From contig JAUNJY010000001.1 in the NCBI GenBank assembly GCA_030535455.1, forward strand, positions 62,001-126,000: a stretch of DNA of 64,000 nucleotides, in the 5' to 3' direction. The position numbers were made by a program, and so were the translations under genes. Positions 34,276 through 42,431 of the stretch are shown here, piece after piece (the first letter of the stretch is position 1; each line of letters begins with the position of its first letter). The DNA is from a bacterium. Its GTDB lineage: Bacteria; Bacillota; Clostridia; Lachnospirales; Lachnospiraceae. The notes beneath the pieces were generated by a model that did no database searches, was not told where the DNA came from, and worked only from the letters and a program-made list of their open reading frames with translations.

Positions 34276-34503
34276 ATATAAGGCGTCGATAAGGACCAGT
34301 AAGATATTTATGCTTTTAAAGAGAGAGAATCACATGGTGAGAGATTCTTAAAGAACGGATATTTGAACCTACCTTGGAGCTCTGTATGAAAATACAGCGT
34401 ATTTCCTGCGTTATTGGAGAAAAAGAGAGTAACAGATAGTTACTAAATAGGGTGGTACCGCCGAGTCTTTCGGTCCCTTGTGGACGTGAGGGCTTTTTTT
34501 TAT
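34276..34503 (+). ncRNA. T-box leader, proline-type
   Basis: A T-box riboswitch: stem I region with GGACCAGTAAGAT, the specifier loop TTTGAACCTACC with CCT (Pro) at 34368-34370, the T-box sequence TAGGGTGGTACCGCC (34448-34462) that pairs with the uncharged tRNA acceptor, and a terminator (CCCTT / GAGGG then T8) ending at about 34502. Uncharged tRNA-Pro would favour antitermination and raise proS. Confidence 0.88.
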
Positions 34504-34541
34504 GCCTAAAACAGGGTATGCTCATGTCCGAAATGTGAAAC

Positions 34542-34559
34542 TATAGTCTGCTGTCGCAG
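34542..34559. repeat. Hairpin AGTCTGC-TGTC-GCAGACT between T-box and proS
   Basis: A perfect 7-bp stem with a TGTC loop in the 90-base segment between the T-box terminator and the proS ATG. The same loop closes the inner stem of the hairpin at 12638-12651. Confidence 0.5.
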
Positions 34560-34592
34560 ACTGTTGAGCCAACAAGAAAGGAAGACATTGTT

Positions 34593-36032
34593 ATGGGAAA
34601 TAATAATAAAAAATTAGTAGAAGCCATTACACCTATGGCTGATGATTTTGCACAATGGTATACAGACGTTGTTAAAAAAGCAGAATTAATCGATTATTCA
34701 AGCGTTAGAGGATGTATGATCTTCAGACCAAATGGTTATGCATTATGGGAAAACATCCAAAAGAACTTAGATGCTAAATTCAAAGAAACAGGCGTAGAGA
34801 ACGTATATATGCCTATGTTCATTCCAGAAAGCTTATTACAAAAAGAAAAGGATCACGTAGAAGGTTTCGCACCAGAAGTTGCCTGGGTAACTCATGGTGG
34901 TTTAGAACCACTACAAGAAAGATTATGTGTTCGTCCAACATCTGAAACATTATTCTGTGATTTATATTCTAATATTGTTCAATCATATAGAGATTTACCT
35001 AAATTATATAACCAATGGTGTTCTGTTGTGCGTTGGGAAAAGACAACTCGTCCATTCCTTCGTTCTATGGAATTCTTATGGCAAGAAGGCCATACAGCAC
35101 ATGCTACAGCAGAAGAAGCAGAAGAAAGAACAGTTCAAATGCTTAACTTATATGCTGATTTCTGTGAAAACGTACTTGCAATCCCAATGATTAAAGGTCG
35201 TAAGACAGACAAAGAAAAATTTGCTGGTGCTCATTCCACTTATACAATTGAAGCACTTATGCATGATGGTAAAGCACTTCAATCCGGTACTAGCCATAAC
35301 TTCGGTGATGGATTTGCTCACGCATTTGGTATCCAATACACTGACAAACAAAACAAGCTTCAATATGTTCACCAAACTTCTTGGGGTATGTCTACAAGAA
35401 TCATTGGTGCAATCATCATGGTTCATGGAGATGATTCAGGTTTAGTATTACCTCCAAGAATTGCTCCAACGCAAGTTATGATCATTCCTATTGCACAACA
35501 TAAGGAAGGTGTACTTGACAAAGCAGCTGAATTAAAAGAACAATTATCTAACAAATTCCGTGTAAATGTGGATGCAACAGATAAGAGTCCAGGCTGGAAA
35601 TTCTCTGAACAAGAAATCAAAGGTATCCCAGTTCGTATTGAAATCGGACCAAAAGATATCGAAGCAAACCAAGCAGTTATCGTTCGTCGTGACACAAGAG
35701 AAAAACTTGTTGTTTCTTTAGATGAAATCGAAGCTAAACTTGGCGAAGTATTAGAACAAATGCAATCTGACATGCTTGAAAGAGCAAGAGCTCATAGAGA
35801 TGCTCACACTTATGAAGCAACAACTTACGAAGACTTTAAGAAAACAGTGGAAGAAAAACCTGGTTTCGTTAAAGCTATGTGGTGTGGCGATGTAGAATGT
35901 GAAAACAAGATCAAAGAAGATACAGGCGCAACTTCTCGTTGTATGCCATTTAAACAAGAACAATTATCTGAAACTTGTGTTTGCTGTGGAAAACCTGCGA
36001 AAGCTATGGTTTACTGGGGCAGAGCATACTAG
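34593..36032 (+). CDS. proS: Prolyl-tRNA synthetase, eukaryote/archaea-type (ProS type 3)
   Basis: Charges tRNA-Pro. Class II motifs: motif 2 ([26 protein letters not shown], about 146-171) and motif 3 (GADSTR-equivalent [21 protein letters not shown]). At 479 residues, with no editing insertion between motifs 2 and 3 and a C-terminal zinc-like domain ([12 protein letters not shown] ... [18 protein letters not shown]), it is of the archaeal/eukaryotic type rather than the bacterial 570-residue type. Gln codons are almost all CAA, unlike many neighbours. Preceded by a T-box. Confidence 0.95.
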   Translation: MGNNNKKLVEAITPMADDFAQWYTDVVKKAELIDYSSVRGCMIFRPNGYALWENIQKNLDAKFKETGVENVYMPMFIPESLLQKEKDHVEGFAPEVAWVTHGGLEPLQERLCVRPTSETLFCDLYSNIVQSYRDLPKLYNQWCSVVRWEKTTRPFLRSMEFLWQEGHTAHATAEEAEERTVQMLNLYADFCENVLAIPMIKGRKTDKEKFAGAHSTYTIEALMHDGKALQSGTSHNFGDGFAHAFGIQYTDKQNKLQYVHQTSWGMSTRIIGAIIMVHGDDSGLVLPPRIAPTQVMIIPIAQHKEGVLDKAAELKEQLSNKFRVNVDATDKSPGWKFSEQEIKGIPVRIEIGPKDIEANQAVIVRRDTREKLVVSLDEIEAKLGEVLEQMQSDMLERARAHRDAHTYEATTYEDFKKTVEEKPGFVKAMWCGDVECENKIKEDTGATSRCMPFKQEQLSETCVCCGKPAKAMVYWGRAY

Positions 36033-36051
36033 GAAACGGTTCTTTATTGGG

Positions 36052-36092
36052 AAAAGCCCTCTGGCAGTTTTAACTGACCAGGGGGCTTTTTT
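36052..36092 (+). terminator. Terminator of proS
   Basis: AAAAGCCC-CTGG-CAGTT / AACTG-CCAG-GGGCTTTTTT type stem with a T-run at the 3' end. Confidence 0.85.
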
Positions 36093-36112
36093 GTATATGC
36101 AATGCTTATAGT

Positions 36113-36173
36113 AAGTGTCTTCTTTTCTGCAAGATGTAAAAAGGGGAGTGATTTATTTAGAAAGAAGACACTT
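36113..36173. repeat. 13-bp inverted repeat with 35-base loop
   Basis: AAGTGTCTTCTTT (36113-36125) pairs perfectly with AAAGAAGACACTT (36161-36173) in the spacer between convergent proS and folT. No adjacent T-run on either strand; it may help end the folT transcript. Confidence 0.5.
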
Positions 36174-36258
36174 TATTGTATGTTAACTATGTAATTTCTT
36201 AACTCCTACCGAATAAACGAGGCGTTAATCGGCAAGAATTAAGAGGTAGATTCCTTTA

Positions 36259-36810
36259 TTATTCTCGAATTAAGGAGAACACATTTGATTTCTTAAGTGC
36301 ATTGACCAAGAGATAAATGATTAGTGTATTAAGCACTAACATAATTAGTTGAACTGGAAGGCGGATGCCTAAATAGCCTATAAATGATGTACCATACAGA
36401 CATGCTAATACATAGGATTTTAATAAAAAGTCAACGAAAAATGTGTTGCATAATACAGTGAGTGATAATCGGATTAGTGTGAAGTTCTTACGATATAAGA
36501 AGAACCCATAAATAAATCCAGTAAGGATTGCACATAGGGTAATTCCTGGTGCGAAGGATCCGCCTGGCTTAATTACGAAATTTAATAAATCCACTGCACC
36601 AGCAGTACAGGCTCCAACGATAGGACCATATAGGATTCCGATAATTGCAATAGGGACATAGGTAAAACTGATACGAATGCTTTCTGTAAGATAGAAAGAC
36701 ATATAGCCTAAGATAATTGATAATGCCATAAGCATGGAACATGCAGTCAGACATTTCACGCTCTTTAATTCTTTCGAGCTTGATTTAAACATGGTAATCG
36801 TATTTCTCAT
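36259..36810 (-). CDS. folT: ECF transporter S component for folate
   Basis: A 183-residue membrane protein with about six hydrophobic segments and the S-component pattern ALSIILGYMSFYLTESIRISFTYVPIAIIGILYGPIVGA followed by DLLNFVIKPGGSFAPGITL, as in folate-specific FolT. It captures folate and docks onto a shared EcfAAT module encoded elsewhere. The upstream THF riboswitch independently supports folate as the ligand. The ribosome site AAAGGAGGT lies 7 bases before the ATG and can pair with an upstream anti-sequence. Confidence 0.9.
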   Translation of the reverse strand: MRNTITMFKSSSKELKSVKCLTACSMLMALSIILGYMSFYLTESIRISFTYVPIAIIGILYGPIVGACTAGAVDLLNFVIKPGGSFAPGITLCAILTGFIYGFFLYRKNFTLIRLSLTVLCNTFFVDFLLKSYVLACLYGTSFIGYLGIRLPVQLIMLVLNTLIIYLLVNALKKSNVFSLIRE

Positions 36811-36819
36811 AAAAAAATG

Positions 36820-36855
36820 ACCTCCTTTGCAGACCGAGCGCTACAACAAAGAGGT
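36820..36855 (-). promoter_or_regulatory. RBS-sequestering stem of folT
   Basis: On the minus strand ACCTCTTTG (complement of 36847-36855) precedes and can pair with CAAAGGAGGT (complement of 36820-36829), which contains the folT ribosome site, with one bulged G. It provides an expression platform for translational control downstream of the aptamer. Confidence 0.65.
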
Positions 36856-36871
36856 ATTGATATCTATGTGT

Positions 36872-36970
36872 AGCAGCGGGATGCGAATGTTGTACCGCAA
36901 GCAATGGCTTTTCGTCCGCCCAGCAACTCCCCGTCTGGATGGCACTTAACGCACAACATTCTACTCTGCT
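36872..36970 (-). ncRNA. Tetrahydrofolate (THF) riboswitch
   Basis: The minus strand carries the folT-motif aptamer: P1 GCAG / CTGC, GTAGAATGTTGTGCGTTAAGTG, an internal GTTGC segment and GCGGTACAACATTCGCATCC closing the long stem. GCGTTAAGTG and CGCATCC are the hallmark conserved blocks. It is positioned 60 bases before folT and binds THF to lower expression. Confidence 0.88.
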
Positions 36971-37032
36971 TACTCTTTTTAATTTTTACGACAGAAACTT
37001 ACAAAGCACGTTCCTTCTCGTTTTCGTGTTAA

Positions 37033-37060
37033 AGTATAACACAAGTAGGTAGGAATGCAA
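37033..37060 (-). promoter_or_regulatory. Sigma-A promoter of the riboswitch-folT unit
   Basis: On the minus strand TTGCAT (complement of 37055-37060), 16 bases, TATACT (complement of 37033-37038), about 55 bases before the aptamer. Confidence 0.65.
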
Positions 37061-37157
37061 TATCTTTTTTAAAAATATTGTTTTACAACGTCGAACACAT
37101 TATAATGATAGCAACTATGAAATATATGAGAATAATACTAGAAGTAGGTAAAAATAT

Positions 37158-38522
37158 ATGAAAATTAAGGTTCCAGAACATGTAGAATATATTATTAATA
37201 CATTAATTGAAAATGGATATGAAGCGTATGCGGTTGGAGGCTGTGTACGTGATACGATACTTAATCGCATGCCAGGCGACTGGGATATTACGACATCTGC
37301 AAAGCCAGAACAAGTAAAGGCACTGTTTAAACGAACAATCGATACTGGGATTGAGCATGGGACTGTTACAGTTATGCTTGATAAGGTGGGTTATGAAGTA
37401 ACAACATATCGTATTGATGGAGAATATGAGGATAACAGACATCCAAAAAGCGTTGAATTTACTAGTAATTTGGTAGAAGACTTAAAACGAAGAGATTTTA
37501 CAATCAATGCGATGGCTTATAATGACAAAGATGGCATCGTAGATGAGTTCTGTGGCCTTGAAGATATTAATCGAAAAGTTATCCGTTGTGTTGGAACAGC
37601 AGGGGATCGTTTTGATGAGGATGCCCTACGCATTATGCGTGCGGTTCGTTTTGCTGCCCAGCTTGGTTTCTCTATCGAAGAGGAGACAACAAAGGCAATC
37701 GAAGAGAAAGCGGTACATTTGAAAAATATTAGTGCTGAAAGAATTCGTGTAGAATTAGTAAAGCTGTTAATATCAGAGCATCCAGAGTTATTGGTAACAG
37801 CATACGACCTTGGTATTACAAAAGTCATGCTTCCGGAATTTGACCTGATGATGGAGACGGGACAAGCAAATCCACACCATATTTATAATGTGGGAATGCA
37901 TACGATTAAGTCAATTGAAGCAATGAAGCAGATTGCAAAGGGAAACTATTCAGATAAGGAATACACAATTCTTTGCCTTACTATGCTGTTACATGATGCA
38001 GGGAAGCCTAAGATGAAAGTGACAGATGAGACTGGAAGAGATCGTTTTGTCGGTCATCCGGAGGAGAGTGCAATAATTGCAAAGGATGTATTACGTCGAT
38101 TACGCTTTGATAATCACACGATTGATGTAGTAACCAAGCTAGTACTTAATCATGACTACCGTATTGAGCCGAAAGCAGTAGCGGTTAGAAGGGCATCCAA
38201 TAAGATTGGGCTGGACTATATGCCATATCTGTTTCTTGTTCAAAGGGCAGATGTAATGGCGCAGAATCCAACGACTCAGCAGGAGAAGCTAGAGAGAATT
38301 GCAGAAGTGGAAGTTCTTTATAAAGAGTTATGTGAAAAACAGCAATGCGTGCAATTAAAGGATTTAGCAATAAGCGGAAGAGACTTAATTGAACACGGCT
38401 TAAAACCTGGAAAAGAGCTAGGTGAAATTTTAAATAAACTGCTTGTCATGGTAATTGAGCAGCCAGAGCTTAATACAAAGGACCAGCTGTTAGACATTTC
38501 AGAAACAATTAGAATGTCATAG
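37158..38522 (+). CDS. cca: CCA-adding tRNA nucleotidyltransferase with HD domain
   Basis: Adds or repairs the 3' CCA of tRNA. Class II nucleotidyltransferase signature GGCVRDTILNRMPGDWDITT (about 27-46, metal Asp residues in D-W-D), RRDFTINAMAYN, and the RNA-binding region. The C-terminal part has an HD motif (LLHDAGKP) and LNHDYRIEP, giving possible phosphohydrolase activity. 454 residues is normal for HD-bearing clostridial enzymes. Confidence 0.92.
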   Translation: MKIKVPEHVEYIINTLIENGYEAYAVGGCVRDTILNRMPGDWDITTSAKPEQVKALFKRTIDTGIEHGTVTVMLDKVGYEVTTYRIDGEYEDNRHPKSVEFTSNLVEDLKRRDFTINAMAYNDKDGIVDEFCGLEDINRKVIRCVGTAGDRFDEDALRIMRAVRFAAQLGFSIEEETTKAIEEKAVHLKNISAERIRVELVKLLISEHPELLVTAYDLGITKVMLPEFDLMMETGQANPHHIYNVGMHTIKSIEAMKQIAKGNYSDKEYTILCLTMLLHDAGKPKMKVTDETGRDRFVGHPEESAIIAKDVLRRLRFDNHTIDVVTKLVLNHDYRIEPKAVAVRRASNKIGLDYMPYLFLVQRADVMAQNPTTQQEKLERIAEVEVLYKELCEKQQCVQLKDLAISGRDLIEHGLKPGKELGEILNKLLVMVIEQPELNTKDQLLDISETIRMS

Positions 38523-38660
38523 TTTTTAGGAATGAAACCATTTAGAGCCTCATAATATAAAACAAGACATCCATACCGTAATTATTGTCATGCATGTAGC
38601 ATGACTACTGTAGTGTGCACAATTGTTGTAGGATGATTATTTTGATTGGAGGCAATCGAT

Positions 38661-39662
38661 TTGGACGACAAACATGGTGAAATTTTTAGACAGTATGACC
38701 TAAAAGTGTACAATACGTATCGTGCTAGAGGTGCGTTTCTTTTAGAAACCAATCAAGGGCTTAAACTGCTTAAGAGCTTTGAAGGGTCCAAAAATCATCT
38801 GATATATGAAAACAAAGTAAAAGACGTACTAATAAACAAAGGCATGTTGAATGTAGATTTATTAGTACCAAACAAAGTAGGTGAATATATATCAGATGAT
38901 TCTTCTTCTAGCAGCTATATCATTAAGAATTGGTTTTCAGGAGAAGAATGCAATCTGAAGGAGTTAAAGGATATTCAGAATGCTGCAAAAAATCTAGCAA
39001 TGATACATATGTATATGCAGAACATTGATACGACGCAAGAGGAAAAGACCTATTTCTTACAACAAAACCTGTCTATAGTATTTGAAAAGCATAATAAGGA
39101 ATTAAAACGGGTACGCACGTACATATGGAATAAGAAGCAGCGTAATGAGTTTGAAAACAATTTCTTGCTTCTATTTGATGATTTCTACAAAGAGGCCTTA
39201 AATGCCACAAAGCTATTGGGTGACTCAGGGTATGAACGTCTGTATGTTCAAAGCTGTGAGCAGAACATGGTTTGTCATGGAAATTATAACTATCATAATT
39301 TGTTAGTTTCTAAAAATATAATTGCAACTACCAACTTTGATAAATGCTGTATTGGAGTACAGATTAGCGATCTCTATCAGTTCCTTCGCAAGTGTATGGA
39401 AAAGAATAATTGGTCGACAGATCTGGGCAGGGCAATTATTGATAGTTATAATGAAATAAAACCACTAAGTAAAGAAGAGACACAGACATTGTATCTGTTG
39501 CTTCTTTACCCAGAGAAGTTTTGGAAAGTTACAAATTATTATTTTAATAATAAAAAGTCTTGGATTTCCAAGCGAAATATCCAAAAGCTTATGAGTCAGC
39601 AACAGCAGGCTCCTTTAAAAGCCCAGTTCTTAAAAAAGTTGTTCTCAGAAGTAATGAATTAG
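38661..39662 (+). CDS. CotS/YutH-family spore coat protein
   Basis: About 333 residues of a kinase-like (aminoglycoside phosphotransferase) fold as in spore coat proteins CotS and YutH. N-lobe: VYNTYRARGAFLLETNQGLKLLKSFEGS; catalytic-loop equivalent MVCHGNYNYHNLLV, where the catalytic Asp of H-G-D is Asn, so phosphotransfer is doubtful. TTG 38661 is chosen (TTGGAGG 8 bases upstream); the frame is open to TTG 38646. It has a separate spacer with a small hairpin GTCATGC/GCATGAC at 38588-38606. Confidence 0.8.
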   Translation: MDDKHGEIFRQYDLKVYNTYRARGAFLLETNQGLKLLKSFEGSKNHLIYENKVKDVLINKGMLNVDLLVPNKVGEYISDDSSSSSYIIKNWFSGEECNLKELKDIQNAAKNLAMIHMYMQNIDTTQEEKTYFLQQNLSIVFEKHNKELKRVRTYIWNKKQRNEFENNFLLLFDDFYKEALNATKLLGDSGYERLYVQSCEQNMVCHGNYNYHNLLVSKNIIATTNFDKCCIGVQISDLYQFLRKCMEKNNWSTDLGRAIIDSYNEIKPLSKEETQTLYLLLLYPEKFWKVTNYYFNNKKSWISKRNIQKLMSQQQQAPLKAQFLKKLFSEVMN

Positions 39663-39667
39663 GAAGA

Positions 39668-39720
39668 GGATCATTGATTTGATGGAAAGCTATTTTTCCG
39701 TCAATCAATGGTCTTTTTTC
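39668..39720 (+). terminator. Terminator of the cotS-like gene
   Basis: Long stem GATCATTGATT-TGATGGAAA / TTTCCGTCA-ATCAATGGTC with few mismatches, then TTTTTTC. Confidence 0.8.
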
Positions 39721-39721
39721 T

Positions 39722-39749
39722 TTTACTTCTTTTTCTGCTAGTGTATAAT
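39722..39749 (+). promoter_or_regulatory. Sigma-A promoter candidate for the PEGA protein gene
   Basis: TTTACT (39722-39727), 16 bases, TATAAT (39744-39749), 46 bases before the ATG. Confidence 0.6.
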
Positions 39750-39794
39750 TACCATGAAACATGTCGAATTATAGAAAAGCCAAAGAGGTGACAT

Positions 39795-41216
39795 ATGAGT
39801 AAGAACACTTTTATGAAAAGACCTTTTGTACAAAAGTGTATTTTAGGGCTAATTGTAGTGGGATTTATTGCAATCTTAGCCGGTACGCTTATAAACATTA
39901 AGGGAACGAAACAAAGTGGGGGAACAAATCAGACGTTGAATGTTACGAATACACCGCTTCCACAAAAGGAAGTTACGATTATGGGCATCGTTAAGAAGAT
40001 TGATACTATGTCCAATGTAATGACGATTACAGATATTAATACAAAGATGGATACTGTATACAGTTTTACCGGTGGGACTAACGTAATCGGAAGATATGGA
40101 AAAGTACTTATGGTAAAAAACCTAAGTCTAGGTGAGATTGTGAAGGCAACCTATGACTCAGCAACCAACAAGCTGCTCCAGTGTGAGATTACACAAGACG
40201 CTTGGGAATATAAAGAGGTTTCCAATTGGAGCTTGGATAAGGAAACAAAGACATTATATGTGGGATCAAAATCGTTTAAATATGGAGATTTGCTCCAGGT
40301 ATTTAACAGCACGGAGAGCATTGACAGCAATGCGTTAAGTACAAAGGATGTGCTTACGGTAAAAGGCATTAACGGCCAGGTATATTCCATAATCGTATCT
40401 AAAGGGCATGGTACATTTCAGCTTGCAAACTACACTCAGTTTATCGGTGGTACAATTGAAATTGGCTATGATGTGATGACTAAGGTGGAAGAGGATCAAG
40501 TCATTACACTAACAGAGGGAGATTACCGTGTAACTGTGAAAAAGGGATCACTAGAAGCAGTAAAATATGTTCATGTGACGGCAAATGATACAACCACACT
40601 AGACTTATCAGAATATAAAAAAGAAGCGGCAAAGCAAGGAAAAGTAAGATTTATAATTTCACCGGAAGGTGCAGATTTATCAATTAATAACGTTGCAACG
40701 GACTATGATTCTGATATCACATTAGAATATGGGCAGTATACGGTAAAGGTAAGCTGTGCAGGATATCAAACATTTACAGAGAGCCTTACAGTAGGAAAAG
40801 ATTTAGAAACATTGTATATTGACCTGGTAGACTCCTCCTTGTCAAAGGCAACAGCAACACCAACGCCAACAGAAGAGGCAACGACTGATACTGCCACAGC
40901 AACAAGTACGCCAATTCAGACAGCAGCACCAACAGCATCAGCAAGTGCAACGGCAACACCATCAGCAACGGCAACTAGCACGCCGGCATCTTTGGCGACA
41001 GACTCAGACCATACGATTACCATTAATGGACCTAGCGGAGTAAAGGTGTATATTAATGATGAGTATAAGGGAACTATACCATTAACATTTACAAAGGTAA
41101 TTGGTTCAAATATTAAATGCACCCTTAAGAAAGATGGTCAGACGGATAAGACATACCAGTTAACGGTGAGTGATGATAATGCGGATGTTAACTGGCAGTT
41201 TAGTCAGTGGTGGTAA
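39795..41216 (+). CDS. Membrane-anchored PEGA-domain protein
   Basis: A 473-residue protein with one N-terminal membrane helix (about 13-33) and a long external part. A beta domain (50-205) is followed by two PEGA-like repeats (TEGDYRVTVKKG and LEYGQYTVKVSCAGYQTF), a 60-residue Thr/Ala/Pro low-complexity linker and a third PEGA repeat (GPSGVKVYINDEYKGTIPLTF) at the end. Such proteins sit at the cell surface; the function is unknown. Ribosome site AGAGGTGA. Confidence 0.75.
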   Translation: MSKNTFMKRPFVQKCILGLIVVGFIAILAGTLINIKGTKQSGGTNQTLNVTNTPLPQKEVTIMGIVKKIDTMSNVMTITDINTKMDTVYSFTGGTNVIGRYGKVLMVKNLSLGEIVKATYDSATNKLLQCEITQDAWEYKEVSNWSLDKETKTLYVGSKSFKYGDLLQVFNSTESIDSNALSTKDVLTVKGINGQVYSIIVSKGHGTFQLANYTQFIGGTIEIGYDVMTKVEEDQVITLTEGDYRVTVKKGSLEAVKYVHVTANDTTTLDLSEYKKEAAKQGKVRFIISPEGADLSINNVATDYDSDITLEYGQYTVKVSCAGYQTFTESLTVGKDLETLYIDLVDSSLSKATATPTPTEEATTDTATATSTPIQTAAPTASASATATPSATATSTPASLATDSDHTITINGPSGVKVYINDEYKGTIPLTFTKVIGSNIKCTLKKDGQTDKTYQLTVSDDNADVNWQFSQWW

Positions 41217-41292
41217 AAAGAAACTTGTATCATATTTTATACCTCTCTACTCATAAAATATAAATAGAGAAATTATTAAAGGAGTCGTTGTC

Positions 41293-41718
41293 TTGAGCAA
41301 ATTCAAATCTATTTTATGTTTAATCCTAGTTTGTGTATGCATGCTTATGGTTTCCAATGGATGTCATACAAAGGAGAAGGACATAGAGCGTATAAAGGAT
41401 TTAGAGTTTACAGTGGTTCCGGATGAAAATGTACCACAGGAGCTAATGAAGATTATTGAGGAGAAGAAAGAGTCTCCTTTTAAGCTAAAGTTTACCAGTA
41501 CGGACAACGAATACCTATATATCGTGGTAGGGTATGGAACACAGAATACAGGTGGGTATAGCATCAGTGTAGATGACTTTTACCTTGCATCGAATGCGAT
41601 TTATATTGATACCAATCTAATTGGGCCAACCAAGGATGAAGTCGTAACAACGGCATTAACCTATCCATACGTGGTTGTTAAGACTCCATTTAGAGATGAA
41701 AGCGTAGTGTTTCAGTGA
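41293..41718 (+). CDS. Lipoprotein with PrcB-like C-terminal domain
   Basis: A 141-residue secreted lipoprotein. The signal peptide (LCLILVCVCMLMVSNGC) has a lipobox-like V-S-N-G-C with the Cys near residue 24. The rest contains YIVVGYGTQNTGGYSISVDDFYL ... YPYVVVKTPF, the pattern of protease-complex subunit PrcB C-terminal domains. TTG start after AAAGGAG. Downstream of the PEGA gene by 76 bases, probably the same operon. Confidence 0.75.
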   Translation: MSKFKSILCLILVCVCMLMVSNGCHTKEKDIERIKDLEFTVVPDENVPQELMKIIEEKKESPFKLKFTSTDNEYLYIVVGYGTQNTGGYSISVDDFYLASNAIYIDTNLIGPTKDEVVTTALTYPYVVVKTPFRDESVVFQ

Positions 41719-41754
41719 TGCTTTATTTTCATTACAATAAAAGAGATGTTCAGA

Positions 41755-41805
41755 ATAAATGGGAGGTTTCATAACAAATACTGTTATGACCTTCCATTTG
41801 TTTTA
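41755..41805 (+). terminator. Terminator after the lipoprotein gene
   Basis: AAATGGGAGGT-CATAAC / GTTATG-ACCTTCCATTT stem with small internal mismatches and TTTT after it. The remaining 200 bases before the next promoter (41806-42005) show nothing I can support. Confidence 0.75.
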
Positions 41806-42005
41806 GTCAGCATAAGATATAAAAGATAATTATTGTGAAAACTGCTTAATATAGAGAGCAGAAAAGTAGCAATTACTCATAGATGAGGAGAATGAAATTA
41901 GTCCAAGTTAAGAAAAGTCAATAAACTAAGAGCCGAATCGGATAGAAAACTAGCTATTATTTTATATCGTAAATAGAAAGAATAACAATGCAAGCGTACC
42001 TATAT

Positions 42006-42034
42006 TTGACATTTTTGGTACAAGATGTTATTAT
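42006..42034 (+). promoter_or_regulatory. Sigma-A promoter of veg
   Basis: TTGACA (42006-42011), 17 bases, TATTAT (42029-42034): close to consensus, consistent with the strong vegetative veg promoter known from Bacillus. Confidence 0.8.
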
Positions 42035-42068
42035 ATAGCTAATGCTATGAGATGAGGTGGTAATCATT

Positions 42069-42308
42069 ATGCAAAACGATCTAAATAAGGTTCGACAAGC
42101 AGTAGTAAGTCACATTGGTAGTAAAGTCAAAATTAAAGCCAATAAAGGAAGACATAAGATTGATATTACGGAAGGTGTTATCTCTGAAACTTATCCAAGC
42201 ATTTTTCTAGTTCGAGTAGATAACGAGGTAGAAGAAACTTCAAGAATGGTATCCTTTAGTTATACAGATGTATTAACAAGGGATGTCCGAATGACACTTT
42301 GTAGCTAA
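42069..42308 (+). CDS. veg: Veg protein
   Basis: A 79-residue protein with the Veg pattern: NDLNKVRQAVVSHIGSKVKIKANKGRHKI ... EGVISETYPSIFLVRV, then a short charged C-terminus. The ATG at 42069 is preceded by GAGGTGG; a GTG at 42057 within the ribosome site is unlikely. In Bacillus veg is among the strongest vegetative genes and is linked to biofilm control. It ends in a hairpin that overlaps the sipL start. Confidence 0.9.
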   Translation: MQNDLNKVRQAVVSHIGSKVKIKANKGRHKIDITEGVISETYPSIFLVRVDNEVEETSRMVSFSYTDVLTRDVRMTLCS

Positions 42309-42377
42309 TCATAACTACTGTGTTACAATTAAAGTACGGAAATGAATTATTGACTAATAAAAGATAAATCTTAGAAT

Positions 42378-42431
42378 AAATCCCTCTAGGTCTGAATATT
42401 AATGTTATATACAGACAAGGAGGGATTTTTT
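42378..42431 (+). terminator. veg terminator enclosing the sipL ribosome site
   Basis: AAATCCCTC-tag-GTCTG (42378-42394) pairs with CAGAC-aag-GAGGGATTT (42412-42428), loop of 17, followed directly by T residues (run 42426-42431). The 3' arm contains AAGGAGGG, the ribosome site of sipL, and the T-run ends at its GTG. Confidence 0.75.

Noticed and set aside
38588-38606. Hairpin GTCATGC/GCATGAC before the cotS-like gene as an operator
   Set aside because: Short, no T-run, no recurrence seen; left as a note in the gene entry.
40857-40990. Repetitive GCAACA-rich DNA
   Set aside because: It is the Thr/Ala/Pro linker of the PEGA-domain protein.
41890-41926. Nine-codon ORF with GAGGAG ribosome site upstream of veg
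   Set aside because: Located upstream of the veg promoter, with no promoter of its own that I can support and no downstream attenuator.
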